Assembly (NCBI GenBank): GCA_015075745.1
Contig: JABTTW010000003.1
Coordinates: forward strand, 1-64,000
Origin: Planctomycetia bacterium
Lineage (GTDB): Bacteria; Planctomycetota; Phycisphaerae; UBA1845; UTPLA1
DNA length: 64,000 nt
Direction of reading: 5' to 3'
The notes beneath the pieces are model-generated. The model was not told the DNA's origin. It saw nothing but the letters and a program-made list of their open reading frames with translations, and did no database searches. The translations under genes were made by a program, and so were the position numbers. Below, one piece after another: positions 1 to 8,885 of this stretch. Position 1 is the stretch's first letter; the number at the start of each line of letters is the position of its first letter.

Positions 1-332
1 TTTGCGAAAGCGATCCGGCCTGTGACGATTGCAACGAGAACGGGATTCCCGACGGCTGCGACATCGCCGCAGAGATTAGCGAGGACACCGACACCAACGG
101 CATCCCCGACGAGTGTGAAGGCGAAAGCCTTATGGGCGGCGGTGGCGAATCGATGATGTCGTCCTCCGAAAGCAGTGAATCTGACTGGTCGGAAGAAGCC
201 GCATGGGAGGCGTTCTACGAGTGGTCAGCCACTCAGTGTTGGGGCCAAGGCTGTGAAGCCGGCATGGACGCGCAGTTTGCGGCCATGATCGATACGTTAC
301 GAGAACTTGGCTTGCCCGCGCAGAAGCCCTGA
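1..332 (+). CDS. C-terminal end of a secreted Ca-binding-repeat protein (5' partial)
   Basis: The reading frame is open from base 3 and ends at a TGA-terminated Ala-Gln-Lys-Pro tail, so this is the 3' end of a gene that starts outside the window. The visible part begins with two D-x-N-x-NGIPD(G/E)C units with paired cysteines, a repeat seen in large secreted planctomycete proteins and resembling calcium-binding loops. A Gly/Ser/Glu-rich linker and a roughly 50-residue helical tail follow. The function of the whole protein cannot be judged from this end. An internal ATG at 132 would cut through the repeat and is not a credible start. A strong terminator lies 34 bases downstream. Confidence 0.7.
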   Translation, partial: CESDPACDDCNENGIPDGCDIAAEISEDTDTNGIPDECEGESLMGGGGESMMSSSESSESDWSEEAAWEAFYEWSATQCWGQGCEAGMDAQFAAMIDTLRELGLPAQKP

Positions 333-365
333 TCAGGCAATAGACATTGTTAAATGTCGAACAAG

Positions 366-396
366 GCGGGCCCGTCTGTTCTACGGACGGGCCCGC
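366..396 (+). terminator. Strong GC-rich hairpin terminator
   Basis: An 11-bp perfect stem (366-376 with 386-396) can be extended inward by three more pairs, including one G-T wobble, to leave a three-base loop. A weak T-containing stretch follows. It sits just after the first gene and separates it from the Qat operon. Confidence 0.65.
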
Positions 397-634
397 TAAC
401 TTTCAGTGACGGAGGAGTGGACACACAACGTCACAAGATCCCGCATTATGGAGATCATCCACTATTCTATAGGCGCAGTCTCATGCCGTCAGGTACATGC
501 CTTCCGGGCAGTTTCCAATGCCCCTAACTTTTCTTTGCTAGCGGCCAGTCCGACCACCGAGTAGTTGGCTTCCCATGAATTCTGGTGGACAATGCCCGTC
601 ATGAGGCAGAGCTCCAAGGATTGGATGAATTCCC
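397..634. other. Upstream region of the Qat operon, no gene seen
   Basis: No convincing coding sequence lies between the terminator and qatA; the open frames here lack homology-like composition or a ribosome site. The qatA promoter should be in this stretch. It is visibly more AT-rich than the housekeeping part of the window. Confidence 0.4.
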
Positions 635-2539
635 ATGTGGTCGGATAACGAAACGTCGGTAGACTTTCTGGGCTTTCAGCATCTCGTCGCGGGACTGACA
701 ACCATAGTCGCAAACGACTCCCTTTTGCCAGCGACCATCGGCGTATTCGGCGATTGGGGCAGTGGCAAGTCAAGCCTACTTCAGATTGCAGCCGAGGAGC
801 TTCGCAAGAATCCGGAGATGCTTGTCCTGACGTTCAACGGTTGGCTCTTCGAGGGCTATGGCGACGCAAAAGCCGCTCTTATGGGCAACATCTTGGATGC
901 CCTTGCCGAAGACGAAACGCTCGAATCCGAGGCCAAGGGATTGGCACTCAAGCTTCTCAAGCGAGTCAATTGGTGGCGTGTCGCCGGAACCGTCACCAAG
1001 GCGGGAATTGGCATGGCACTCGCTGGCCCGGCCGGCCTCGGTTTGGCGTTGGGAACCGACCTCGCCACGGCTAGTAAGGACCTCATGAAGAAAGCGGCCG
1101 ACCTTAAGGAGGAAGACCTTACCAGGTACTTGCGTGAGAGCACCGACCACGAAGAGCGGCGAAGTATCCGTGAGTTCCGCGATGACTTCGCCAAGCTGCT
1201 CGCCCAAACAAAGCGAAAACAGCTTGTCGTCATAATTGATGACCTCGACAGATGCTTGCCGGAGACAATCATTGAGACCCTGGAGGCAATAAAGCTCTTC
1301 CTCTTCGTGCCGCGCACCGCGTTCGTTATCGGTGCCGATGAGAGACTCGTTCAGTACGCCGTGAGACGACGCTTTCCCGAGCTTCCCGGGGAACGAGCGA
1401 ATGTTGGCCGCGATTACCTGGAAAAGCTCGTTCAGTTCCCGATTCGAATTCCTCCGCTCGGAAGAACCGAGACCGAGAGGTTCATTAGTCTGCTACTGGC
1501 CTCGCAGGCTGATATCGAAGTCAAAACATTCGAATCGCTTCGCCAAGCAGCAGTCGGATGCGACCCCAAGTCGTTGCACAGCGTACGGTTTAGCCAAGAT
1601 GTCGCAGCAAAGGTCCTACCGACCATCCCGGAAGACGTTGCGAGTCGGCTGTCGTTGGCAGAGAGAATAGCACCCGTTCTCGCCGCAGAGACCGTCGGGA
1701 ATCCACGCCAGTGTAAACGATTCCTGAACATGTTGAGCATTCGACTTGGTATGGCCGGTGCACGTGGAGTCAAAGACCTGCAACCGCGAATCCTCGCGAA
1801 GCTCATGCTCCTTGAATACTACCGCCCCGAATCGTTTAAGCAGCTAGCCGCAGCACAGGCCGACTCAGAGGGCCGCCCGATTGCACTCGCAGAAGCTGAG
1901 AAACTTAACAGGGCTGCGGTGGTTGCCCACACAAAAGCACCATCGACGAATGCGAAAACGAAACGGGATGATGATGATATACAGGATACGGAGCCGAACC
2001 TACCACTTTGGCTTCTGGACCCGTGGGTTACACGCTGGGTGAAAATGGAGCCAGAACTTGCCGGCGAGGACCTACGCCCATACTTCTACTTCTCTCGCGA
2101 TATTCTGGGGCCGATGGGGGCTGTCGCACAACGAATGAGCCCGGCGGCACAAGAAGCCTTTACACGCCTTCTGAGCCGCAGTGCAGCAGAACGCGGGAAC
2201 GGTATGAAGCGAGCACCCGACTTGTCGCCGGCTGACGCAAGTGCCGTTTTTGAGGGCCTTGCCCAACGAGTCCGTGAGGAGGATGACCACTCCGATGAGG
2301 CCGCGACGATGCCCACTCTTCTCGAATGGACTAAGACTCGACCTGAACTGGCCGGACAACTGGCCGCATTGCTCGCGACCATCCCAGAGGAGAGTATCCC
2401 GCCGGCAACACCTATGAAGCTCATTTCGTTAGGTGCTGCTCACAACACCCCCGTTGGCAAGCTGTTTGAGCAATGGGCGAACAGTAAGAGCGAGAAGCTA
2501 AAGGCTGCGACGATAGCTGCCATGAAGCGACCACGATAG
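635..2539 (+). CDS. qatA: QatA, KAP-family P-loop ATPase of the QatABCD anti-phage system
   Basis: The 634-residue protein carries a KAP NTPase domain. The Walker A motif GDWGSGKSS is near residues 40-48. After a helical insert with a Gly/Ala-rich hydrophobic stretch (about residues 120-145), which is typical of KAP proteins, the Walker B region VVIIDDLDRC appears near residue 200, followed by an IGADERLVQYAV segment. The C-terminal third is helical and of unknown role. In Qat systems this is the ATPase subunit, and all of qatA-D are present here in the usual order. The ATG at 635 has an AAGGA 14 bases upstream, a rather long spacing, but no better in-frame start exists. Family membership is firm; its mechanism in defence is not fully known. 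Confidence 0.9.
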   Translation: MWSDNETSVDFLGFQHLVAGLTTIVANDSLLPATIGVFGDWGSGKSSLLQIAAEELRKNPEMLVLTFNGWLFEGYGDAKAALMGNILDALAEDETLESEAKGLALKLLKRVNWWRVAGTVTKAGIGMALAGPAGLGLALGTDLATASKDLMKKAADLKEEDLTRYLRESTDHEERRSIREFRDDFAKLLAQTKRKQLVVIIDDLDRCLPETIIETLEAIKLFLFVPRTAFVIGADERLVQYAVRRRFPELPGERANVGRDYLEKLVQFPIRIPPLGRTETERFISLLLASQADIEVKTFESLRQAAVGCDPKSLHSVRFSQDVAAKVLPTIPEDVASRLSLAERIAPVLAAETVGNPRQCKRFLNMLSIRLGMAGARGVKDLQPRILAKLMLLEYYRPESFKQLAAAQADSEGRPIALAEAEKLNRAAVVAHTKAPSTNAKTKRDDDDIQDTEPNLPLWLLDPWVTRWVKMEPELAGEDLRPYFYFSRDILGPMGAVAQRMSPAAQEAFTRLLSRSAAERGNGMKRAPDLSPADASAVFEGLAQRVREEDDHSDEAATMPTLLEWTKTRPELAGQLAALLATIPEESIPPATPMKLISLGAAHNTPVGKLFEQWANSKSEKLKAATIAAMKRPR

Positions 2540-2550
2540 GGCGGAAACGA

Positions 2551-3459
2551 GTGGGAACATCAAGTTCATATGGAGGCCCCGGAGATAAGACGCCGCTACT
2601 TCCCGCATGGGCACTTCCGCCTGATGAGGTAAAACAACCTGCACCCGAAGTACCAGCACTGCCGTCTGACGCGACAGACTCCGACATTGACAATCCGACC
2701 GAGCCACCATCAGAAACCAAGCCTCCGGAGAACAACCCCCAAGACGAGATTCCCGGCACCAGCGTCACCGCACCTCCCTCTCGGGCGTGGAAATCGGCTC
2801 GCGGGAGATTCACCCGAGCACTATCGTCTCGAACCTCCTTAGGCTATCAACGAGCGGCCCGTGACTACGTGCGTGCCTCAAGAGCCTCTGGCCGAGCCGC
2901 CGCCGGGGCGATTGCAGGCAGGCGAGCCGTTGCCGCTCTGGGCGGATTCTTCTCGTCGGCAGCGTCCCAGGGCTTGGGGGCTGCTCTCGCTAGCCTTGGT
3001 CTCGCACGAGTTGTCGGAAGGGATGTAAACGAAGTCCTCGCCGCAATTGTTAATGCACTAACGCCAGACGGAGTTACAAAAGAGGAGGTTGCCGCACGAA
3101 AGGCCGTTAGCGATACGCTCGAAAGACTCTACGAGCGTTTTATCGATGAAGGCAGAGACCTATCTGCACTTGAGTCGATGACTCGCGAAGACGCGGCAGA
3201 CGCAATCGCATCCTGCGTCGAAGCATACATCTTCAACCGCTGGCTAGGCGACCTTGGACTAAAGATTGAGGAACGAGCTGTATCCGCGTCGGAAGCAGTT
3301 ACCCTAGAGAGGGAAATTCGAGAGTTCATTCATGCCACGGTCACACTGGACCTGACCAACATAAATGTGTTGACGCTCGATTGGGGTGGGGAGCAAGGCC
3401 GGTCATTTGTTGAGAACATTTATCGCGATGCATACTCGCTCTTTGGAGGTGAAGCGTGA
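2551..3459 (+). CDS. qatB: QatB
   Basis: A 302-residue protein with a GTG start 11 bases after qatA. The N-terminus begins M-G-T-S-S-S-Y followed by GGPGDKTPLLP, the characteristic QatB opening, so this start is well supported. A Pro/Glu-rich, probably disordered linker (about residues 25-90) follows, then an Ala/Gly-rich helical region (about 110-160) and a helical C-terminal domain. I recall recent work on QueC-like defence enzymes describing attachment of a 7-deazaguanine base to the N-terminal glycine of a partner protein; the conserved Gly2 here would suit such a substrate, but that is inference. The stop codon overlaps the qatC start. Confidence 0.85.
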   Translation: MGTSSSYGGPGDKTPLLPAWALPPDEVKQPAPEVPALPSDATDSDIDNPTEPPSETKPPENNPQDEIPGTSVTAPPSRAWKSARGRFTRALSSRTSLGYQRAARDYVRASRASGRAAAGAIAGRRAVAALGGFFSSAASQGLGAALASLGLARVVGRDVNEVLAAIVNALTPDGVTKEEVAARKAVSDTLERLYERFIDEGRDLSALESMTREDAADAIASCVEAYIFNRWLGDLGLKIEERAVSASEAVTLEREIREFIHATVTLDLTNINVLTLDWGGEQGRSFVENIYRDAYSLFGGEA

Positions 3460-4757
3460 CTTGGCATGTAATCACGCTAGTCGGTGAAGCCGACGAATAC
3501 TCTCCCGCACTAAACGCTGCCGCGCCTCGGCTCGTTACCGCGTTCGAACGCCCCACACACCCACACCGAGTTCCCAATGACGTGCTCGCCGTGCTCCGAG
3601 CCGCCCTAGCCGTAAGCCCGCCCGCCCATGCGATGGACTTACTCTACCTTGCAATGACTGTTTACTCTGCCGACCTGAGAGTCAACCGCATTCACGGCAC
3701 AGACAGATGGTGCCGCGACTTCGTCTTACATCTGCCGGTCACCAACGTGGACCGGTGGCGGCACGCTCAAGAAATCCTTATTCGTATGCTCCAATTCTTG
3801 ACCGGAGACCGGTGGCAGGTCGAGTTACGCCCGAGGCAGGTCGCAGACGAGTCCGAACACTCCGCCGAGCACCCCGTTGACGTCGTCAGTCTGTTTTCGG
3901 GAGGGCTCGATTCGCTTGTGGGTGCCATTGACCTGCTAGCATCCGAGAAGACAGTTGCCCTTGTGGGTCACCACGGGGCGGGAATGACCAACGCCATTCA
4001 GGCCGACGTGCTCGCCCGCCTTGAAGAGTTCTACGCGGGCTCGTTCTCCCCATACATGTTCTTTGTTCAGCCATCCAGTTCGGGACAAGACGATGGCGAG
4101 AAGAGCACCCGTTCTCGCTCGCTTCTGTTTCTTGCACTTGGAGTCGCTCTTAGCCAGTCGCTGAGCACGTCGCCCCCTCTCTTCGTTGCAGAAAACGGTT
4201 TGATTTCCTTGAATGTTCCTTTGGTCCCGTCACGTGATGGTAGCTCAAGCACACGCACCACACATCCACATTTCCTCAGCACATACGCAGAGTTCTTGTC
4301 GGCCATCGACCTAACCACGCCCATCGAGGCCCCCTACCGCTTCAAAACCAAGGGAGAGATGCTCAGTGGCTGTCGTTCAGTCGATGCTTTGCGAGCCTGT
4401 GCACCGCTGAGCATGTCTTGCTCGCATCCGGAATCCGGCCGATTTGGAAAAAACTCGCCACGGAATCACTGCGGTTATTGTGTCCCGTGCATCATTAGGC
4501 GTGCATCGTTGCAAGCCGCAGGGTTTCCGCACACTAAGTACAACATCGACGTAGTGACTTCACCACCGAAAGCGAGCTCCAAAACGGGGAGTGACCTCCG
4601 TGCGTTTAGCATCGCCCTGGAACGACTCCGCACCGTTCGGCCGTCGCGATACTTGTTCGATATCCTCGGAACAGGCCCAATACCGCCGTCGGATGCTGCG
4701 AATTACGCCGACGTTTATCGTCGCGGAATGGAAGAGGTGGGGGCATTGCTGAGATGA
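3456..4757 (+). CDS. qatC: QatC, QueC-like ATP-dependent enzyme
   Basis: A 433-residue protein related to QueC, the ATP-dependent enzyme that makes 7-cyano-7-deazaguanine. The PP-loop signature FSGGLDSLVGA is near residues 148-158. A four-cysteine zinc site is near residues 325-350 (one Cys, then CGYCVPC). It is much longer than a housekeeping QueC (about 230 residues) because of an extra N-terminal domain of about 140 residues, as is usual for QatC. The GTG start forms a GTGA overlap with the qatB stop, with a GGAGG ribosome site 6 bases upstream. No other queuosine genes are nearby, so a defence role is far more likely than tRNA modification. Confidence 0.9.
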   Translation: MTWHVITLVGEADEYSPALNAAAPRLVTAFERPTHPHRVPNDVLAVLRAALAVSPPAHAMDLLYLAMTVYSADLRVNRIHGTDRWCRDFVLHLPVTNVDRWRHAQEILIRMLQFLTGDRWQVELRPRQVADESEHSAEHPVDVVSLFSGGLDSLVGAIDLLASEKTVALVGHHGAGMTNAIQADVLARLEEFYAGSFSPYMFFVQPSSSGQDDGEKSTRSRSLLFLALGVALSQSLSTSPPLFVAENGLISLNVPLVPSRDGSSSTRTTHPHFLSTYAEFLSAIDLTTPIEAPYRFKTKGEMLSGCRSVDALRACAPLSMSCSHPESGRFGKNSPRNHCGYCVPCIIRRASLQAAGFPHTKYNIDVVTSPPKASSKTGSDLRAFSIALERLRTVRPSRYLFDILGTGPIPPSDAANYADVYRRGMEEVGALLR

Positions 4758-5503
4758 GTGGCATGCAATCCGAATTGGCGATTCTTGATGCTCATTGCCA
4801 CATTGACTTGTATGACGACCCTCGTACGGTTGTGGCAATGGCTGAGCAGATGCACATTCACACGATTGCTGTCACGAACGCTCCTTCCGTCTTTTTCTAT
4901 ACGCGGGATCTGACTCAGGAGTGTCAGTTCGTTCGTGCCGCTGCGGGCTTTCATCCTGAACTGGTCTATTCCCGCCGGGCAGAGCTTCACCAGTTGTGGC
5001 CATTACTCGAATCAACACGATATATCGGAGAGGTTGGCCTTGATTACGTAACGTCGGACCATGCAGACCGCACGTTTCAGCGGAAAGTATTTAGCGAAAT
5101 TGTTGAGAGGTGTGCGAGTCTCGGCGACAAGGTGCTCACAATTCACTCGCGTCGAGCTGCCGCCGACGTTATCGCGACATTGGGCAATTTTCCGGGAAAG
5201 GCGATTCTTCATTGGTTCAGCGGAACGCTATCACAACTAAAGGCGGCGGCGGATGTTGGCTGCTACTTTTCGGTTAACCCTGCCATGGTTCTATCCGCCA
5301 GTGGACGGAAACTGATTTCCGCAATGCCTAAGGTCCGCGTCTTGACCGAGACAGACGGCCCCTTTGTCCAGGTGGACTCGCGACCTGCCGAGCCGCCCGA
5401 TACGGGGGCGGTCGTGTTCGAGTTAGGCCGACTGTGGAACATCGATCCCAAAGAGGCACGTTCAGTCGTCGCCGAGAATTCTCGAGGTCTGCTGGCCCCC
5501 TAA
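4754..5503 (+). CDS. qatD: QatD, TatD-like metal-dependent nuclease
   Basis: A 249-residue TatD-family hydrolase. Metal-binding motifs are in order: LDAHCHID near the N-terminus, GEVGLDY near residue 95, IHSRRA near 133, LHWFSG near 155 and ETDGPF near 200. All the expected metal ligands appear present, so it should be an active DNase-like enzyme. The start forms an ATGA overlap with the qatC stop, so the four qat genes are translationally coupled. An inverted repeat lies 24 bases downstream. As an isolated gene it could be housekeeping TatD, but the context makes QatD clear. Confidence 0.9.
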   Translation: MSGMQSELAILDAHCHIDLYDDPRTVVAMAEQMHIHTIAVTNAPSVFFYTRDLTQECQFVRAAAGFHPELVYSRRAELHQLWPLLESTRYIGEVGLDYVTSDHADRTFQRKVFSEIVERCASLGDKVLTIHSRRAAADVIATLGNFPGKAILHWFSGTLSQLKAAADVGCYFSVNPAMVLSASGRKLISAMPKVRVLTETDGPFVQVDSRPAEPPDTGAVVFELGRLWNIDPKEARSVVAENSRGLLAP

Positions 5504-5526
5504 CGAATCGTTGACGACCTTCGTAA

Positions 5527-5552
5527 TGCATGATAGAGGACGTTATCATGCA
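5527..5552 (+). terminator. Inverted repeat after qatD, possible terminator
   Basis: A perfect 9-bp stem (5527-5535 with 5544-5552) encloses an 8-base loop just after the Qat operon. No T-run follows, so intrinsic termination is uncertain; it could instead be a protein-binding palindrome. Confidence 0.4.
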
Positions 5553-6022
5553 ATAAAGGGGTCTGTTTGAATGGACACTGAATACCAATTGGCAGGGTCG
5601 TCTATTAGGGAAGCCGCAGTCATGGGTTTACAACTGCGGATTTGGAAACTGGCGTATCGATGTTATGGAATTCGTCGCGTGGGCCAGGGCGTGTCGGGTG
5701 GATACTGTTGTTGCGATAAGGAAGGCGATGGCTTAGGGGCAGTTTGCAATCTTGATTCGTGTTATGGATGTACGCAACCCAGTCATCGCCAAAAACATAC
5801 CCGAAATAGCGAATCAGTGTCCGAACCAGCAGGCTAATATCGATCAGGAACCCCGGGGAAGTGCGGGTGGCAGCCAACTCGTATTATAGTCGACCGATCT
5901 AATCTTCCGGCTTTTTCAAGGGCGGACCCTTAATAGGAGTTGTCATTGGCCTCGAATTGAGCTGGGCTCGTGTAGCCGAATGCTGAGTGCAATCAGGGTG
6001 TTCGATGGATTAGGGCGATAAG
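5553..6022. other. 470-base gap between qatD and the 644-residue gene
   Basis: Short open frames exist on both strands (for example 5571-5837 and 5620-5877), but none has a ribosome site, compositional bias or a recognisable motif. The region is relatively AT-rich and probably contains the promoter of the next gene. Confidence 0.35.
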
Positions 6023-7957
6023 ATGAGTGACAATGCGATCGTCTCCATTCGAGATGTGATATCCGCAATCCTCAAACACGATCACTTCGTTGATGCACTT
6101 GTTACAGCTATGGACGCTGATCCAGCTGCGGTTCCCACAATTACCAGACGAGAATTGCATCGCCAGGACATTTTCCATGGATTGGTGGGACGTGTAGTCG
6201 ATTACGGACGTGGCCATCCACAACAAGCAGCCCTGAAGGCTCTCTTTGAAGATACCGGGATATCTGACGAGGGAGTTTTTGACGCGGTGGAATTCGTTTC
6301 TTCATGCCTCATAAACCATTTCAAGGGAGAAATTGCTGAACTCTTGGCACGCCCACTACTCCATCAATTCGCTTTGCACCTTTCCGAGAATGGTATTGCC
6401 CCTGCTGGTGCCGAACTGATTCTCGGACACGAAATCAGATCGAAACGACTGGACGGAAGTAGCGGGTGGCATAAGAGTGCTGATGCTATGCTACTTACCA
6501 CTACTGACCGATGGGCAACGTGGACCCCGCGTAGGCAGCGCACGCTCCCGTCAGGTCAGTCAATAATCGTTGGACTTGCCGAGATCAAAGCATATCGGCA
6601 GAAGCCTAATAAGTTGTTTGATCAGCTTGCTAATCACGCCAACCGTTTTCAGCGTGGCATGCTGCTTCGAGGCATTGACTGCGATCTTACTGCGACATTC
6701 ATAGCACAGTCAGTGGATTCGCTGACTGCCGACTGTGTTCCATTGACGTCGTCGTATGACGCCCGGGGAGTCTCACGGCTGGCTATTCTGCCGAGAGTCA
6801 CCACCCGCGAGGAGCAATTGATGCACAGATTCGGCCCCAATGCTTGGATATCTGAACTTCCGTTTACTAGCCAAGAAATGCTGGAGGCAGCGTACCGGTT
6901 TTCAATTTGGCTCGCTTGTCTTCTTGGCACAAATGACTTTGGAGTTTCGTTAGCGACGAATACTGCTGAGTCACATGCCCAATTACGCGAGGCGACTCTT
7001 CAAGGAGGGCTACAGGATCGATTTCTCGAAGTGCTTTATCACCTCTGTCATAGAAAGTCAGTCGCAAATGCTAATCCTGAACATTCAGGCAAACTCAGCA
7101 AACTCTACAGGCTCTACAACTCCTTCTCATACGGCCGTCGGCGGGCAGTCGGCTCTCGAATGCAATGGCCTGACGAACACCCGGAATTGCCGCGGGCTGA
7201 GTCGATGTCTGTGTCAGAAATCGCTCAAGACCCTGTTTCGGCGGCAACCGCACAGTGTCTTTTCGACAGCGCTACAGCCTATGGGCACGGCAATCTTCGC
7301 AAGGCACAAGAACTCTTGGAGATGGCGAAGTTGGCAGGCACGCCACCGGCCGTTGGCCGTAAACTGGCCTGGTTGGAGAGTATGATCGCATACCGCGATG
7401 GTCGATTCGCCGTTGCATTAGAGTTATTTCCCGGCCCAAATTCTGACAAAAATCAATTCTGGTGGCCGCGAGATCAGCTGATGTGGGCACGGTTGCATGC
7501 CAGGGCGTGCAATGCCATGACGGCACGAACACTCCTTACTCAGCTCGAACCGCTAGGTCAATGGCCGATCCGAGCGTTGCCAATAGAATATTTCGGTGTA
7601 TCAGCCCTTACATTTCTCGCAGGTCGCGAAAACGAAAGCGCGAAAGGTGAGGCAGATCGGGGAATCGAGATTCTCGAAGCTTTTCGCTATGAGGTTCGAG
7701 AGCGACAATCCAGTGGTCTCGGCGAGCCCGTAAACATTCACACGCAAGTCGTGCAAATGGGAGTATTCGACTTGGTTGCTGTATTAGTCAGGGCACAGCG
7801 AGCTGAAGAAGCCGTTAATCATCTAGTCCAACTCAGTGGCTTTGACGGATGGGAAATTCCGTACTTGATTCGTGACGAACTGTTGGCTGAACTCTTCAAT
7901 AACATCAAGCGTTTCCCAAAGCTTCTTGCTTGGGTTTCGAAGACGAAGGCTTGGTAA
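6023..7957 (+). CDS. Unrecognised protein with PD-(D/E)XK-like signature, putative defence nuclease
   Basis: A 644-residue protein of no family I recognise. The first 130 residues are helical. A candidate nuclease core follows: Asp154 in SADAML, then a strand with Glu187-Ile-Lys189 in VGLAEIKAY, followed by a helix of the form QLANHANRF. This D...ExK order with a downstream Gln/Arg helix is typical of PD-(D/E)XK nucleases. The C-terminal half (about residues 400-640) is helical and resembles TPR-like repeats, with phrases such as LRKAQELLEMAKLAG. It stands alone on the plus strand between the Qat operon and a decayed defence region. The ribosome site is weak, and the start was taken at the first ATG. 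The nuclease assignment is inference from spacing and motif only. Confidence 0.6.
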   Translation: MSDNAIVSIRDVISAILKHDHFVDALVTAMDADPAAVPTITRRELHRQDIFHGLVGRVVDYGRGHPQQAALKALFEDTGISDEGVFDAVEFVSSCLINHFKGEIAELLARPLLHQFALHLSENGIAPAGAELILGHEIRSKRLDGSSGWHKSADAMLLTTTDRWATWTPRRQRTLPSGQSIIVGLAEIKAYRQKPNKLFDQLANHANRFQRGMLLRGIDCDLTATFIAQSVDSLTADCVPLTSSYDARGVSRLAILPRVTTREEQLMHRFGPNAWISELPFTSQEMLEAAYRFSIWLACLLGTNDFGVSLATNTAESHAQLREATLQGGLQDRFLEVLYHLCHRKSVANANPEHSGKLSKLYRLYNSFSYGRRRAVGSRMQWPDEHPELPRAESMSVSEIAQDPVSAATAQCLFDSATAYGHGNLRKAQELLEMAKLAGTPPAVGRKLAWLESMIAYRDGRFAVALELFPGPNSDKNQFWWPRDQLMWARLHARACNAMTARTLLTQLEPLGQWPIRALPIEYFGVSALTFLAGRENESAKGEADRGIEILEAFRYEVRERQSSGLGEPVNIHTQVVQMGVFDLVAVLVRAQRAEEAVNHLVQLSGFDGWEIPYLIRDELLAELFNNIKRFPKLLAWVSKTKAW

Positions 7958-8149
7958 CCGGATAACATCGAAACCGGGGAACGACAGTGGATCGTCTAAC
8001 AAAAGAACTATTGTGAGCTTCATGGTCTTGCACCGTCTTTGACATTAGCGTGGGACTCCTCGCGGAAAACGAGACGAAGGTGTTGCTCATGCAGGCATCT
8101 AAGGGGTGGCCAAAGCGGACTCGTCGTCTGCTGCAGATTGCAGGTGTTC

Positions 8150-8320
8150 TTAAAAAACGGTCAGCGCATGGTTTTCGATCTGCGACTTGATCTCTGTATT
8201 GATTGGCAGGTTCGGCCGTTTCAGCTCAACAAAGTGATGCTCTCGATCATCTGGTCGCGCTTGTGGGATGTGGCGCGACAGCATTAAATCTACGATTGGG
8301 TCTGGCGCATTTGTAATCCG
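8150..8320 (-). pseudogene. Remnant of a VELKRP-type nuclease-like C-terminal domain
   Basis: Reading the minus strand from 8320 gives about 55 residues containing DLMLSR, then HHFVELKRPN and a following QIENHA helix, ending at a TAA inside a T-run (8150-8157). This pattern (DLML..., VELKRP, QI..(Y/H)A) is what I know from the C-terminal domain of GHKL-type ATPases and similar defence proteins, where it looks like a PD-(D/E)XK fold. The frame is closed by a stop at 8321-8323 and has no start codon. It is therefore a gene fragment, perhaps with a frameshift in the T-run. No convincing coding signal was found in 7958-8149. Confidence 0.45.
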
Positions 8321-8775
8321 TCATTTTGTAGCTCCTCCGCCCGACGAAGCGAATGGCGCGCAAGCGTGGATAACTCGACCGCCGCACGTGATGGCTTGGG
8401 AGGGACGCCGGGCGGGGCTGGTCGGATTTCCTTCGGGTAGCAGCAAGAAGTTGCCGGCTGCGTCGGTAGGCTGGCCGGGCGGGCTGGCGAGGCGCGTATG
8501 AAACGCAGCGGTCGGCCGGCGGCTAGCGGACGAGCGCCCTCCTTGGGCTTCCGGCCGAATCGCAGCAACCAATCTCGGGCCGAAGCGGCATAGCCAAGCC
8601 CGGGCTTCTGGACCTGCAAGAGCATAGCGTTGAACGGTGCGAAGTTGCGAAGTCGAACTACGAAATCCAAGAGGTCCTTGTAGTCCTTACTATGCTTGTA
8701 GAGTCGAGACTCGGTGAGCAAATGATCCTGAAAGGATCGGGCGACTTCGGTTTCAAAAAGGGAAAACTTTTCCAT
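8290..8775 (-). pseudogene. Truncated ArdC-N-like protein
   Basis: The minus-strand frame from the ATG at 8775 encodes about 60 residues with the pattern LRNFAPFNAMLLQVQKPG and then RDWLLRFGRKPKEGARPL. This matches the N-terminal domain of ArdC-like proteins and related proteins that usually continue into an ImmA/IrrE-type metallopeptidase (general form: f.pfNa.l...Q.p...a....W...gR..k.ga). After GARPL the frame runs into Pro/Arg/Ala-rich sequence with no domain character, so the conserved part seems broken by a rearrangement or frameshift. It lies downstream of the five-gene operon on the same strand and may be a decayed former member or an unrelated remnant. An earlier ATG at 8844 adds unconvincing residues. 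Confidence 0.45.
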
Positions 8776-8885
8776 GGCGGCTCTTCGACTCCCGATTCGC
8801 CGCGCGAAACGAGTGATTCTGACTCGTCCCGCATCCACCCCCATGATGTGCCATTGGGCGAATGCGCGACTACGCGCAAACTGGG

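Noticed and set aside
5571-5837. 88-codon frame between qatD and the next gene
   Set aside because: No ribosome site, Cys/Gly-rich non-protein-like composition, no neighbours coupling.
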